Positions 8,591 to 16,864 of a DNA stretch of 27,975 bases are shown piece by piece. The notes beneath the pieces are model-generated. The model had not been told where the DNA came from, searched no databases, and saw only the letters and a list, made by a program, of their open reading frames with translations. The stretch lies in NCBI GenBank assembly GCA_027065835.1, contig JAMONK010000200.1, positions 1 to 27,975 of the forward strand, read 5' to 3'. Within the stretch, counting starts at the first letter, position 1. Each line of letters begins with the position of its first letter. A program made the position numbers and the translations under genes. The DNA is from Thermococcus sp. GTDB taxonomy: Archaea > Methanobacteriota_B > Thermococci > Thermococcales > Thermococcaceae.

Positions 8591-8600
8591 CTTATAAATT
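8591..8600 (-). promoter_or_regulatory. TATA box for tRNA-Leu
   Basis: On the minus strand AATTTATAAG (8600-8591) lies so that transcription should start about 10 nt before the mature tRNA 5' end at 8558. This is the usual arrangement for archaeal tRNA genes with a short 5' leader removed by RNase P. Confidence 0.65.
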
Positions 8601-8636
8601 TAACCCAAGGTCCTAAAGACCCAGAAGGAGAATGAC

Positions 8637-9320
8637 TCACCGCTCAAGCTTTTTAACCCCTTCTTTGGTCCCCACGAGGACGAGGTCCGCGATATCTGCG
8701 AATATCCCGTTCTCGACCACTCCAGGGATGGTGTTCAACTCTATCTCCAGGTCGAGAGGATCATCTATTCTGTGGAACCTAGCGTCCAGGATGAAATTGC
8801 CGTTGTCTGTGACTACCGGCCCATCCTTTTTGCTCCCCGTTCTAAGTTCCGCGTCGGCGTTGAAAACCTCAAGCTCCTCCGCTATGGCGCGCCACGCCGC
8901 GGGAATAACTTCTATGGGAACGGGCATCTTCTGACCCAGCCGTTCAACGAGCTTGCTCTCGTCCACAAGGACGAGGAACGTGCCGGCACGGTACTCGACA
9001 ATCTTCTCCATAGTAAGCGCGGCACCACGTCCCTTGATCAGGTTTAGGTTGGGGTCAACCTCGTCGGCGCCGTCAACGGCCACGTCTATCGCATCGACCT
9101 CATCGAGCCCGAGTGTTGGGATGCCGTTCTCGATCGCAAGCAGCCTTGCCTGGTAGGAAGTGGGGAGACCGTAGACATCCTCAAGCTCCCCCTCCATGAT
9201 GAGCTTTCCCAGATACTCTATGAAGTACGCGGTAGTTGAACCGGTACCAAGTCCAACCACCATGTCGTCCTCGATGAAACTCAAGGCCTCCTTTGCAACG
9301 GCCCGTTTCAGCTCCTCCAT
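8637..9320 (-). CDS. rpiA: Ribose-5-phosphate isomerase A
   Basis: A 227-residue cytosolic enzyme interconverting ribose 5-phosphate and ribulose 5-phosphate. Thermococcales lack a complete oxidative pentose phosphate route, so it serves ribose supply together with the ribulose monophosphate pathway. Motifs seen: the phosphate loop GLGTGST (residues 23-29), DGADEVD (83-89), 'KGRGAALTMEK' (96-106) with the family's catalytic Glu at 105, and DESK (120-123). The length is normal for RpiA. The ATG at 9320 lies 6 nt after the stop codon of the upstream membrane-protein gene. Its ribosome site (GGTGAGG) overlaps that stop, so the two are co-transcribed and probably translationally coupled. Confidence 0.96.
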   Translation of the reverse strand: MEELKRAVAKEALSFIEDDMVVGLGTGSTTAYFIEYLGKLIMEGELEDVYGLPTSYQARLLAIENGIPTLGLDEVDAIDVAVDGADEVDPNLNLIKGRGAALTMEKIVEYRAGTFLVLVDESKLVERLGQKMPVPIEVIPAAWRAIAEELEVFNADAELRTGSKKDGPVVTDNGNFILDARFHRIDDPLDLEIELNTIPGVVENGIFADIADLVLVGTKEGVKKLER

Positions 9321-9326
9321 CCCCCC

Positions 9327-9689
9327 TCACCCCGTCATGTTGCACGTTATGGTGGCGTTGCCGCTCTTAACGAGCTGATACAGCAGACTCTGGTTCGAGT
9401 AGCACTGCGGTGTGAAGTGTATTATGAGGGTGTAGGTCAGGATAACGAAGTAGAGCCAGAACATCGCCCAGCCCCAGAAGGCCTTCTTCAGTACCGCCCT
9501 GTTGTCCGACGCATCCGGCGGGAGCTCCTTGGTGATAGCCAGAACAAACCTGTCAGTGACCAGATACAGAAGCAGGCCGACTACCCATCCATACTGAACC
9601 TCCGCGGCCAGGATACCGCTGATTATTCCTGTGATAGCACCCCATAAATAAGTGGACAGTGAAAATTTGTGCTCAGGAGCCAGCTTCAC
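9327..9689 (-). CDS. Small archaeal membrane protein, function unknown
   Basis: About 120 residues with three hydrophobic segments: 'YLWGAITGIISGILAA' and 'WVVGLLLYLVTDRFVLAI' close together, then 'AFWGWAMFWLYFVILTYTLII' after a polar loop. A short C-terminal tail with two Cys follows. The Gly-rich first pair recalls the EMC6-like fold reported for small archaeal membrane proteins; this resemblance is by eye only. The start is uncertain: GTG at 9698 gives three more residues, but GTG at 9689 is better placed after AGGTGA (9699-9694). A TATA box GGTTTTAAAGC is visible around 9721-9731, so this gene opens its own operon with rpiA following it. That linkage does not by itself tell the function. 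Confidence 0.75.
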   Translation of the reverse strand: MKLAPEHKFSLSTYLWGAITGIISGILAAEVQYGWVVGLLLYLVTDRFVLAITKELPPDASDNRAVLKKAFWGWAMFWLYFVILTYTLIIHFTPQCYSNQSLLYQLVKSGNATITCNMTG

Positions 9690-9736
9690 TTTCTTCACCT
9701 AGATTAGCTTTTAAAAGGTGCTTTAAAACCTTTCCG

Positions 9737-11077
9737 TTAGAGGGAGAGGGCATCAAGGAAGCGGCGCCCCTTCTCGGTGAGCGTGTAGTAAACCCGCCTC
9801 CCCCTCCTATGGGACTCCGCTATAAGTCCGAGACCCTCAAGCTCACGGAGGTGCTGATAGACGGCCTGGTACTTTAGGGTTCTCTCAAGGGCCTCCCATA
9901 TCTCATAACCGTACATGCTGCGTTCTTTCAACAGCCGGAGGATGTCCAGTTTCGTACCCCCCACCGCGAACCTTTCCCTACCTGTCCCCTCGGCTCCCAT
10001 ACCCTTAAGGCCGCAGCTCGTGACCACAAGGGCTATCCTGTCATCCCGCTCAAAATACCCACTGTCGGCGAGCTCCATCAGGGCGGGGACAACCACACTG
10101 GAGGCGTACTCCGCGAACACGCCTTCCCTAGCGAGGAGCCTAGCACCGAGGTCCAGTTCGTCCTCACCAACCAGAACCGCCGTACCTCCGCTCTCCTCAA
10201 CCGCCCCGACCGCAAGTTCCTTCATGAAGGGATTCTTGACGTAAAGGGCGAGAGCCCGCGTCGGTTCGGCCTTAGGCTCCACCCCAAGAACCTCACTCGC
10301 TATTGGGGAACATTGCTCGGCCTGAACTGCAATCAGCTTTGGGACCTCCTCAATTGCACCGATACGGAGAAGCTCACTGAACCCCTTGTAGATACTGTAA
10401 AGGTTGCTACCGCTCCCGGTGGGAACTATAACGTGCGTTGGGTTCAGCTCCTCCCACAGCTCAAAAGCGAGGGTCTTCTGCCCCTCCAGACCCACGATGT
10501 TGCTCTCAGGGGTCACGTTGTAGAGCCCCCTGCCCTCAGCAAGCCCCTCAGCGTAGCTTATACCCTCATCAACGCTCTCACCGTAGCGAATAACCTTGGC
10601 ACCAAACGCCACTATCTGGGCCAGTTTGCTGCCCTCTATAAGTTTCGGGACTACGGTGTAGGCCTCCTTCCCGGCACGGGCGGCGTAGGCTGCCAAAGAG
10701 GCAGCTGCGTTCCCGTTGCTCGCCACAACAAAACCATTACTGGCGTGGGGAAGGCCGTAGGAAACGGCAACAGTTACAAGTCGATCCCTGAAGGATCCTG
10801 TTGGGTTTCTGGTCTCATCCTTGATAAAAACCCTCAGACCCAGTTCGTCCCCAAGTTTGGCACGGATAAGAGGGGTTCCCCCCTCATGCAGGCTGATTAT
10901 CTCACGCACATCAGGAAGGAGCTCCCTGTACCTCCAGACACCCCTCCTTCGGTGTTCCCATCCAGAGGTATCTACCGATTCGTAATCGTACTTTATGGTA
11001 AGGGGCTCCCCACAGGAGCAGGTTGGTGGAATTAGGGAGGAGTAGGTCCTCCCACAGAAGGGGCACCTGAGCCGCAT
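9737..11077 (-). CDS. Threonine-synthase-like pseudoenzyme fused to a winged helix
   Basis: 446 residues in three parts. (1) A zinc ribbon, residues 5-22, with Cys5, Cys8, Cys20 and Cys22. (2) A fold-type II PLP domain, about residues 30-360, closest by eye to archaeal threonine synthase: 'NPTGSFRDRL' (91-100), 'VVASNGNAAASLAAYAARAG', a phosphate-binding loop 'PTGSGSNLYSIYKGF' and 'VVTSCGLKG'. (3) A C-terminal winged helix-turn-helix of PadR type, residues 370-446 ('LLKERSMYGYEIWEAL', 'GRRVYYTLTEKG'). In catalytic members the motif in part 2 is GSFKDR, where Lys forms the Schiff base; here the codon at 10787-10789 reads AGG, Arg97. The rest of the cofactor pocket looks intact. I infer a PLP- or amino-acid-binding regulator without normal catalysis. 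It is last in an operon, 18 nt after fttA. It may be annotated simply as threonine synthase. Confidence 0.85.
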   Translation of the reverse strand: MRLRCPFCGRTYSSLIPPTCSCGEPLTIKYDYESVDTSGWEHRRRGVWRYRELLPDVREIISLHEGGTPLIRAKLGDELGLRVFIKDETRNPTGSFRDRLVTVAVSYGLPHASNGFVVASNGNAAASLAAYAARAGKEAYTVVPKLIEGSKLAQIVAFGAKVIRYGESVDEGISYAEGLAEGRGLYNVTPESNIVGLEGQKTLAFELWEELNPTHVIVPTGSGSNLYSIYKGFSELLRIGAIEEVPKLIAVQAEQCSPIASEVLGVEPKAEPTRALALYVKNPFMKELAVGAVEESGGTAVLVGEDELDLGARLLAREGVFAEYASSVVVPALMELADSGYFERDDRIALVVTSCGLKGMGAEGTGRERFAVGGTKLDILRLLKERSMYGYEIWEALERTLKYQAVYQHLRELEGLGLIAESHRRGRRVYYTLTEKGRRFLDALSL

Positions 11078-11095
11078 GGAACATCACTCGGTCGT

Positions 11096-13048
11096 TCATT
11101 TAAGCCTTATGGCGTCGAGGTTGTTCGGGGCGCGAGTTGAGAGACCGAACTTCTTGTGTATGCTGGTCGATAGGTCGAGACATTTATGTGCCTCTCCGTG
11201 GACGGTTATGACCCTCTCTGGACGCGGCCTCAGGCGAGCCACGTAGCTCACCAGCTCCCTCCTGTCGGCGTGACCGGAGAAACCATCTATGGTTTGGACC
11301 TGAAGGTTGACCGGTATGACTTCGGTCTTGCCGTCCTCCCCCACGAGGGGTATCTCCCGCAGACCGCGCTGTATCTGCCTTCCAAGGGTTCCCTCAGCCT
11401 GGTAGCTTACGAATATCATCGTGTTCCGCGGATCGGAGGCAAGCTGTTTGAAGTACTCGACGCTCGGTCCGCCGACGAGCATGCCGGAGGTCGCTATTAT
11501 TATCGCGGGCTCCTCGGAGTCTATGATGTCCTGTCTCTCCCGGCTGTTGGCGACCGGCTTGAATATCGGGTTAAGGAACGGGTTGTAGCCCTCGTGGAAT
11601 ATCTGCTCGCGGAGGTGTCTGCTGAGGTACTCCGGATAGGCCGTGTGTATGGCAGTAGCCTCCCATATCATTCCGTCGAGGTATATCGGTACCTCAAGAC
11701 CCCCTATCCTCGCGTACTCCTCGAGAACCATCATGATCTCCTGCGCCCTGCCGACGGCCATCGCGGGGATGAGCACCTTCCCCCTTCTTTTTATCGTCTC
11801 ATGGATTACCTCTATAAGGCGTTTCTCAGCCTCCTCACGGGGCATCTGGTAGTCGTTGCTGCTACCGTACGTGGACTCCATAACAAGGGTCTCGAGGCGG
11901 GGGAACCTGCTAACGGCGGGCTCAAAGAGCCTCGTTGGGATGAACTTGAAGTCGCCGGTTATGGCTATGTTGTGCAGTCCGTTGCCTATGTGGAGGTGGA
12001 CTATCGAGGAGCCGAGGATGTGGCCGGCGTTGTGAAGGGTGAGCCTCATGTCCGGGGCTATGTCCCTGACCTCGCCGTAGTCGAGGGTTATCGTGTGCTT
12101 TATGACCTCCTTTATGTCCCTCGGCCTGTAGAGGGGTTCAACGCCGTTCATCTTCTGTATCTCAATGAAATCCTTTTGAAGCAGAACCATCAGGTCCCTG
12201 GTCGGCGGAGTTGTGTATATAGGACCATCGAAGAGGTTGAACCTGAAGAGGTACGGGAGCATCCCACAGTGGTCGAGGTGGGCGTGGGTGATTATGATGG
12301 CGTCTAGAAGGCCGGCGTCAAGAACGTATCGGAACTCCGGTGCATCGAAGTGTGGAAATGCCTTCTTGGGGTCGCGCAGGGCTGCTATGTTCACACCGAA
12401 GTCCACGAGGACGTAGCTCTCGTTGGTCTGAACCAGAAGGGAGCTCCTGCCAACCTCACGGAAGCCCCCAAGTCCCGTTATCCGTATCCACTCACTTTTG
12501 GTCTCGGACTTGCGGTAGATCGTCCTGCCGACCTGGCGTAGGAACTTCCGTCTGTCCTTGCTCTCCGCCTGAAGGATCTGCCTGATCGAGTATATGGTCT
12601 GACTCTGAAGCGGTGGCGTCCGTACAACACGCGGCGCCCAGTGGACTTTCTGGGTTATGAACCTCAAAGTCTCTCCGTTCTTACCTATTACGAGACCTGG
12701 CTTCCTCGCCTCTATTATAACCTCCCCAACGGACGGATCGAAGCTTATGTTCGTTATCTCCGCCTCTCCGGGCACGAGCTCTTTTATCATCTCCTCCGCC
12801 CTCTCGGGAGGCAGAAGGACGTCCGGATCCGGACGGACGCTTATCCTCTTTTTCAGGACTTTTGCCAGGTTCTTTATCAGCTCCCCGTCCTGCATTATTG
12901 CCTCAGGGTTCCTAACGTAGATAACCAGTTCGGGCCCCTCGAACTCCACGTCGGTTATCCTGGCCTCGGGAGGGACCATCTGCGATATGACCTCTTTGAT
13001 GTCCTTGAGAATGTCATCTACAAAAGTTTCCCTGCGTATCAACGCCAT
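11096..13048 (-). CDS. fttA: Transcription termination factor FttA / aCPSF1 ribonuclease
   Basis: An archaeal CPSF-73 homologue of about 650 residues, known in Thermococcales as the factor that cleaves nascent RNA and releases RNA polymerase. Two N-terminal KH-type domains occupy about residues 1-145 ('KPGLVIGKNGETLRFITQKV'). A metallo-beta-lactamase core follows with the zinc motif 'HAHLDHCG' near residue 243 and 'ITGDFKF'. A beta-CASP domain is inserted ('PAMAVGRAQEIMMVLEEYA'), and the end carries 'IDGFSGHADRREL' and 'VHGEAHKCLDL'. All metal ligands appear intact. Start: ATG at 13048; GTG 13051 lies inside the ribosome site GAGGTGAT and is unlikely; TTG at 13042 is possible. It starts 4 nt after the psmB stop, so translation is probably coupled. 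Confidence 0.95.
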   Translation of the reverse strand: MALIRRETFVDDILKDIKEVISQMVPPEARITDVEFEGPELVIYVRNPEAIMQDGELIKNLAKVLKKRISVRPDPDVLLPPERAEEMIKELVPGEAEITNISFDPSVGEVIIEARKPGLVIGKNGETLRFITQKVHWAPRVVRTPPLQSQTIYSIRQILQAESKDRRKFLRQVGRTIYRKSETKSEWIRITGLGGFREVGRSSLLVQTNESYVLVDFGVNIAALRDPKKAFPHFDAPEFRYVLDAGLLDAIIITHAHLDHCGMLPYLFRFNLFDGPIYTTPPTRDLMVLLQKDFIEIQKMNGVEPLYRPRDIKEVIKHTITLDYGEVRDIAPDMRLTLHNAGHILGSSIVHLHIGNGLHNIAITGDFKFIPTRLFEPAVSRFPRLETLVMESTYGSSNDYQMPREEAEKRLIEVIHETIKRRGKVLIPAMAVGRAQEIMMVLEEYARIGGLEVPIYLDGMIWEATAIHTAYPEYLSRHLREQIFHEGYNPFLNPIFKPVANSRERQDIIDSEEPAIIIATSGMLVGGPSVEYFKQLASDPRNTMIFVSYQAEGTLGRQIQRGLREIPLVGEDGKTEVIPVNLQVQTIDGFSGHADRRELVSYVARLRPRPERVITVHGEAHKCLDLSTSIHKKFGLSTRAPNNLDAIRLK

Positions 13049-13052
13049 CACC

Positions 13053-13664
13053 TCACTTCAAAAGAGCATCTATCTCCTCTCCACTCAGCTCGGTATATCC
13101 CTCCGAGGTTACAGTTACAAGGGTTACTCCATCGCCTGTGAAGACATCCCGTCTCATCGCTGTGTTTACTGCCTTTAACGCCAGTTTCACACCTTCATCC
13201 AGGGACATGCCCTCTTTGTACCCGTCCTCAAGAATAGCGAACGCAAACTCCATTCCCGAACCGGCGGCGGTGAATTTATCATCCGTCAGGCCACCGGCCA
13301 TGTCTATCGAGTACAGTGCGGGCTTTCCGTCGTGGCCCGCTATGAGGAACCACCCAAAGTAAGGGGCAAACCGGGTGTTATGGAGGACGTTGGCTGTCAG
13401 AGTGGCAAGGGCACTAACGCCCATCTCCTGCCCAACCTTTGCCCGGTAGAGCCTGCTCTCTGCCCTCAAAAGGCGCACAAGACTGAGGATGTCGCCGACG
13501 TTTCCAGCGCCTGCGAGGGCCAGATGGTCGTCTATCTGAAAGACCTTGGTAACGCCCTTTGACATGACCATGTTGCCGTACGATGCTCGCTTATCGGCCG
13601 CTAATACCGCGCCGTCCTTACACACAATGCCGACCGTAGTCGTTCCCTTTAGCTTTTCAGTCAA
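13053..13664 (-). CDS. psmB: Proteasome beta subunit (20S core protease)
   Basis: 203 residues. A short propeptide (Met-Thr-Glu-Lys-Leu-Lys-Gly) is autocleaved before Thr8, the N-terminal nucleophile ('GTTTVGIV'). The other catalytic residues are present: Asp24 ('LAADKRAS') and Lys40 ('SKGVTK'). '[14 protein letters not shown]' is also family typical. The subunit forms the inner rings of the 20S proteasome that degrades unfolded proteins fed by PAN. The start is TTG at 13664, supported by GGGGTG at 13676-13671 six nt upstream; no better start is nearby. It is the first gene of the operon psmB-fttA-threonine-synthase-like. Two weak TATA candidates lie upstream on the minus strand (13704-13713 and 13689-13697). 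Thermococcales often have two beta subunits and I cannot tell which this is. Confidence 0.95.
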   Translation of the reverse strand: MTEKLKGTTTVGIVCKDGAVLAADKRASYGNMVMSKGVTKVFQIDDHLALAGAGNVGDILSLVRLLRAESRLYRAKVGQEMGVSALATLTANVLHNTRFAPYFGWFLIAGHDGKPALYSIDMAGGLTDDKFTAAGSGMEFAFAILEDGYKEGMSLDEGVKLALKAVNTAMRRDVFTGDGVTLVTVTSEGYTELSGEEIDALLK

Positions 13665-13731
13665 CTACAACACCCCTGCTGGTCTGCTTTTAGAATAGAA
13701 GAACCTTTACAAGTGCGGTTTAGGGGAATAG

Positions 13732-13776
13732 TATTTAAAGGTTTCGTTTCAATAAGAAGAGCCAGGAACATGGAGG
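13732..13776 (+). promoter_or_regulatory. Promoter and RBS deciding the start at 13785
   Basis: TATA box TATTTAAA at 13732-13739 predicts transcription from about 13762. A Shine-Dalgarno GGAGG at 13772-13776 precedes ATG 13785 by 8 nt. The longer open frame starting at 13713 begins upstream of the TATA box and cannot be the translated start. Confidence 0.7.
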
Positions 13777-13784
13777 GATGTGGA

Positions 13785-14948
13785 ATGAAGGAGATAGCTC
13801 TGCTGACCGGCCCGCCCCTGAACGGAAGGGACGAATATATCTGCGACGCCCTAAAGAACGTCCCTGAAGGAGGCTACAGGTACTACCACGTATTCGATTA
13901 TATCCGAGATGTTGGAAAGGAGATGGGAGTTAAAATAACCCGAAAAAACGTTCTGGACTTCGCTATAAGCCACCCGGATCTCATGAACGAGATACGGGAT
14001 GAAGCCTTCGCCAGAATACGAAAAGAGATCGACGGGAGTGATGAGAACTTCCATCTCGTGTCAACTCCCAGCCTCTTCAGGTGGGGGAGCGGAAGCGTTA
14101 TAGGTTTTACAACGAGCAACCTCAAACTCCTTCACCCAAACCGCGTTATAATAATCCTTGACGATGTCCTTTCAGTCAGGAGACGCATCATAAATGACCG
14201 GGAGTGGTTCGAGCGCTTCGGAAAGAACCCGGAGAATATCAAACTCAGCACCCTCGTCATGTGGCGCGAGGACGCGATAAACCACGTGAAGACGCTCGTC
14301 CACGAACTAAAAAAGGAGGGGATAGAGGTCCGCTATGTCCTCCAGTTCGGCATACGGCATCCGCACAGCGTTTTCCTCGACCTGATGTTCCACGAGGACG
14401 AGAAACCCCTGGTCTACCTCAGCTATCCCATGACCGGTCACGAGGAGGAATACTATCAGAGGGTTAGGGGCTTCTACGACAAGCTGAGCGAGCACTTCAC
14501 CGTTCTCGATCCCGGCGCCCTCGACGACTGGTGGGTCGTGGCCGAGTACGATGCCCAGGTCAACGCCGATCCATCTATCAGACGCATCAGGATAAAACAC
14601 CTTCTCGACGGGGAAGAGGTCGAGGAGCTGGACAGGGAAGACATAGAGCAGGCCACCGACATACTCAGGCGCCAGCTCGTCGAGAGGGACTTCAACCTCG
14701 TTGACGTGAGCAAGGCTGTGGCGGTCTACCACTACGCTGAAGGGGTCTCAGCAGGAGTTATAAGCGAGATGGCTGAAGCTTACAGGACGCTGGCGGCGAT
14801 ATACCTCTACTACCCATTTGAACGTCGCCCAAGCCCGTTCATGGAGTTCTACGGCATGCAGAACCCGTCGAGGAGGACTATGTTCAGGGACGAGGACGGG
14901 ATGATAAGGGCGATGGTGGAGGAAAAGGGGTACTGGGCAAAGGCATAA
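13785..14948 (+). CDS. Degenerate P-loop kinase-like + deoxyribosyltransferase-like protein
   Basis: 387 residues with two apparent domains. The N-terminal half (about 1-200) looks like an archaeal adenylate-kinase/P-loop fold: strand, then 'LLTGPPLNGRDEY' (residues 6-18) where Walker A should be. The Lys-Ser/Thr pair is replaced by Arg15-Asp16. An 'RVIIILDD' strand near 120 resembles a Walker B. The C-terminal half (about 205-387) begins 'KPLVYLSYPMTGHEEEYY' and contains 'DVSKAVAVYHY' (307-317) and 'SAGVISEMAEAY' (322-333). These match the strand-1 and the SxGxxxExxxA pattern with catalytic Glu (here Glu328) of the nucleoside 2-deoxyribosyltransferase/DUF4406 superfamily. Cytosolic, no membrane segments. 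Its substrate is unknown; a nucleotide-related role is inferred. It is divergent from psmB and convergent with the next gene. Confidence 0.8.
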   Translation: MKEIALLTGPPLNGRDEYICDALKNVPEGGYRYYHVFDYIRDVGKEMGVKITRKNVLDFAISHPDLMNEIRDEAFARIRKEIDGSDENFHLVSTPSLFRWGSGSVIGFTTSNLKLLHPNRVIIILDDVLSVRRRIINDREWFERFGKNPENIKLSTLVMWREDAINHVKTLVHELKKEGIEVRYVLQFGIRHPHSVFLDLMFHEDEKPLVYLSYPMTGHEEEYYQRVRGFYDKLSEHFTVLDPGALDDWWVVAEYDAQVNADPSIRRIRIKHLLDGEEVEELDREDIEQATDILRRQLVERDFNLVDVSKAVAVYHYAEGVSAGVISEMAEAYRTLAAIYLYYPFERRPSPFMEFYGMQNPSRRTMFRDEDGMIRAMVEEKGYWAKA

Positions 14949-14964
14949 AAGTGAATCGAGGGAC

Positions 14965-15297
14965 TCAGAAAGCGTCGTCAAATGAGTCCCTGATCTCCTG
15001 GTATTTTCTTCTTCTGTCCTCCTTATCGAAGTCACACGGTAGGATTTCCTCCCAGCCAGGTCCCCCGAAAAGGGGCTTCTCGTTCGTGGCAAAGTTGGAG
15101 TAGCGGTTAACGTGGTACATGAAGGAGGCGTACTGATTGGCAAACCTTGCCATGCCCCGGTGGCGCCTTCCCAGGATCAGCGTGTAGAAGAACTGGATGA
15201 AGACCACTATGCCAACGACGAGGTTCAGGGCATACAGAATTATCGCGTACAGAATCCCGAGGGGTATCCTTAAAAGTGCCTCTATCCTTTCTCCCAT
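14965..15297 (-). CDS. DUF4389-like small membrane protein
   Basis: 110 residues. A hydrophobic region 'IPLGILYAIILYALNLVVGIVVFIQ' and the following 'FFYTLILGRRHRGMARFANQ' are the hallmark of DUF4389 proteins (two membrane helices, then Gly-Arg and a helix ending 'FMYHVNRYSNFATNEKPL'). A charged C-terminal tail of about 30 residues follows. Function is unknown. The start ATG at 15297 is preceded by GGTGAT. The ORF could be opened at GTG 15306, but that codon is inside the ribosome site. A TATA box (CTTTTTAAGG, minus strand, around 15341-15350) gives it its own promoter downstream of gdhA. It ends 16 nt from the stop of the convergent plus-strand gene. Confidence 0.75.
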   Translation of the reverse strand: MGERIEALLRIPLGILYAIILYALNLVVGIVVFIQFFYTLILGRRHRGMARFANQYASFMYHVNRYSNFATNEKPLFGGPGWEEILPCDFDKEDRRRKYQEIRDSFDDAF

Positions 15298-15407
15298 TCG
15301 TATCACCCCATATTACCAATCCTGGGGGTATATTCAGAATCCCTTAAAAAGTTAACGGCCGAACGTTTTTGAGGTACAATGAACAGGAGAACAGGGAGAA
15401 AAGGCAG

Positions 15408-15413
15408 AAAAAA
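15408..15413 (-). terminator. gdhA T-tract terminator
   Basis: Ten nucleotides after the gdhA stop the minus strand has a T6 run (15413-15408), and further T-rich segments follow down to about 15342. There is no hairpin. This is the usual archaeal intrinsic termination signal. Confidence 0.55.
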
Positions 15414-15422
15414 GGTAAAGAA

Positions 15423-16682
15423 TCACTTCTTCACCCATCCGCGGTCCTTCATGGCCTGGTAGACCCTCTGGACGGCGACGACGTAGGCCGCATCGCGCAT
15501 GTGGATGTTCTTCTCCTTGTGGGTGTTGTAGACGTCCCAGAAGGCCTTGGTCATCTTCTTGTCGAGCTTCTCGTAGACCTCTTCGAGGGTCCAGTAGTAG
15601 CCGTTTATGTTCTGCACCCACTCGAAGTAGCTGACGGTGACACCGCCGGCGTTGCACAGGAAGTCCGGTATCTGGAGGATGCCCTTCTCGCGGAGGATGT
15701 CGTCGGCCTCCGGGGTGATCGGACCGTTGGCGACCTCGGCGACGATCTTGGCCTTGATCCTGTCGGCGTTCTTCTCGGTGATGACCTCCTCAATGGCGGC
15801 CGGGGCGAGGACGTCGACGTCAAGCTCGAGGAGCTCCTCGTTGCTGATGTTCTGTGCACCTGGGAAGTCCTTAACTGAGCCGTGCTCCCTCTTCCACTTG
15901 AGGACCTCGTCGGCGTTGAGGCCGTCCGGGTTGTAGATGCCGCCGTGGCTGTCGCTGACGGCGACGACCTTCATGCCGTACTCCTCGCTCATGATCTTGG
16001 CCATGAAGTAGCCGGCGTTACCGTAACCCTGGATGGCTATGGTCTTGCCCTTGAGGTCCATGCCGAGGGCCTTGGCGGCCTCGCGGACGGTGTACGCGGC
16101 ACCTTTGGCAGTGGCGTCTCCCCTGCCGAGTGATCCGCCGATGCTGAGCGGCTTTCCAGTGATGACACCGAAGGCCGGGCCCCTTCTCCTCATGATGGTC
16201 TCGTACTCGTCCATCATCCAGCCCATGATCTTCGGGTTGGTGTAGACGTCTGGAGCCGGGACGTCGGTCCACGGGCCTATTATGTCGTAAACAGCCCTTA
16301 TGTATGAGCGTGCAAGCCTCTCCTGCTCGCCCTCGCTGAGCTCCTTGGGGTTGACTATGATGCCGCCCTTACCTCCACCGTAGGGGATGTCAACGACGGC
16401 GCACTTCCAGGTCATCCAAGTGGCAAGGGCCTTAACGGTGCTGAGGGTCTCGGCCGGGTGCCAGCGAATGCCACCCTTGGTCGGGCCGCGGGCCCAGTTG
16501 TGCTGGACGCGGAAACCGGTGAAAACCTTAACAGAGCCATCGTCCATCTGGAGTGGGACGCTGACCTCCAGAATCCTCATGGGCCTCTTAAGCCACTCGA
16601 GGGCCTCTTCGCTTATCTCCATGAACTGCGCAGCCCTCTCGAGCTGCCTGACCGCCATCTCAAAGGGGTCCTGCTCAACCAT
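15423..16682 (-). CDS. gdhA: Glutamate dehydrogenase
   Basis: 419 residues, matching the hexameric GDH of Pyrococcus/Thermococcus almost residue for residue as I remember it. It interconverts glutamate with 2-oxoglutarate, ammonia and NAD(P)H, and is one of the most abundant proteins in peptide-grown cells. Motifs: '[12 protein letters not shown]' (substrate Lys), 'PYGGGKGGI' (catalytic Lys region), 'VPAPDVYT' and the nucleotide-binding 'IQGYGNAGY'; also '[15 protein letters not shown]'. The start is ATG 16682 (Met-Val-Glu-Gln), preceded by GAGGTGGT. A GTG three codons upstream lies in the ribosome site and is rejected. Codon bias is as strong as in ppsA. It is a single-gene unit with a good TATA box and a T-tract terminator. 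Confidence 0.98.
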   Translation of the reverse strand: MVEQDPFEMAVRQLERAAQFMEISEEALEWLKRPMRILEVSVPLQMDDGSVKVFTGFRVQHNWARGPTKGGIRWHPAETLSTVKALATWMTWKCAVVDIPYGGGKGGIIVNPKELSEGEQERLARSYIRAVYDIIGPWTDVPAPDVYTNPKIMGWMMDEYETIMRRRGPAFGVITGKPLSIGGSLGRGDATAKGAAYTVREAAKALGMDLKGKTIAIQGYGNAGYFMAKIMSEEYGMKVVAVSDSHGGIYNPDGLNADEVLKWKREHGSVKDFPGAQNISNEELLELDVDVLAPAAIEEVITEKNADRIKAKIVAEVANGPITPEADDILREKGILQIPDFLCNAGGVTVSYFEWVQNINGYYWTLEEVYEKLDKKMTKAFWDVYNTHKEKNIHMRDAAYVVAVQRVYQAMKDRGWVKK

Positions 16683-16733
16683 GTTTACCACCTCAGGTTT
16701 CGGTAATCTGCGATGCTCACTTAGGCGTTTGCA

Positions 16734-16741
16734 TATATAAA
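16734..16741 (-). promoter_or_regulatory. gdhA TATA box
   Basis: On the minus strand TTTATATA (16741-16734) follows the purine-rich BRE-like CGAAAGG. Transcription should start near 16711, giving a leader of about 30 nt that contains the GAGGTGGT ribosome site. Confidence 0.75.
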
Positions 16742-16764
16742 CCTTTCGATAAAGGAGGCAGGAG

Positions 16765-16836
16765 AACCGTTGATTTCAAACAAACGGTTATATAAGGAAA
16801 TTTTCGGCGGAACGGGCCAATCTACCGAAATTTTCG
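16765..16836. promoter_or_regulatory. Symmetrical TATA with flanking inverted and direct repeats
   Basis: A perfectly palindromic TTATATAA (16788-16795) can be read as a TATA box in either direction. On its left is a perfect 7-bp inverted repeat AACCGTT / AACGGTT (16765-16771 and 16783-16789, spacer 11 nt). On its right is a 10-bp direct repeat GAAATTTTCG (16797-16806 and 16827-16836), spaced exactly 30 bp, about three helical turns. These look like regulator sites between gdhA and the amino-acid transporter. The regulator is unknown. Confidence 0.45.
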
Positions 16837-16864
16837 ACGAAAAAAAGCGGTGTACATCCAGAAT

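Noticed and set aside
11186..12307. Long plus-strand open frame (373 codons) inside fttA
   Set aside because: Antisense shadow of a strongly conserved gene; caused by high GC and codon bias.
13713..13784. Upstream start for the P-loop/NDT-like gene
   Set aside because: It precedes the TATA box; ATG 13785 has a proper Shine-Dalgarno sequence.
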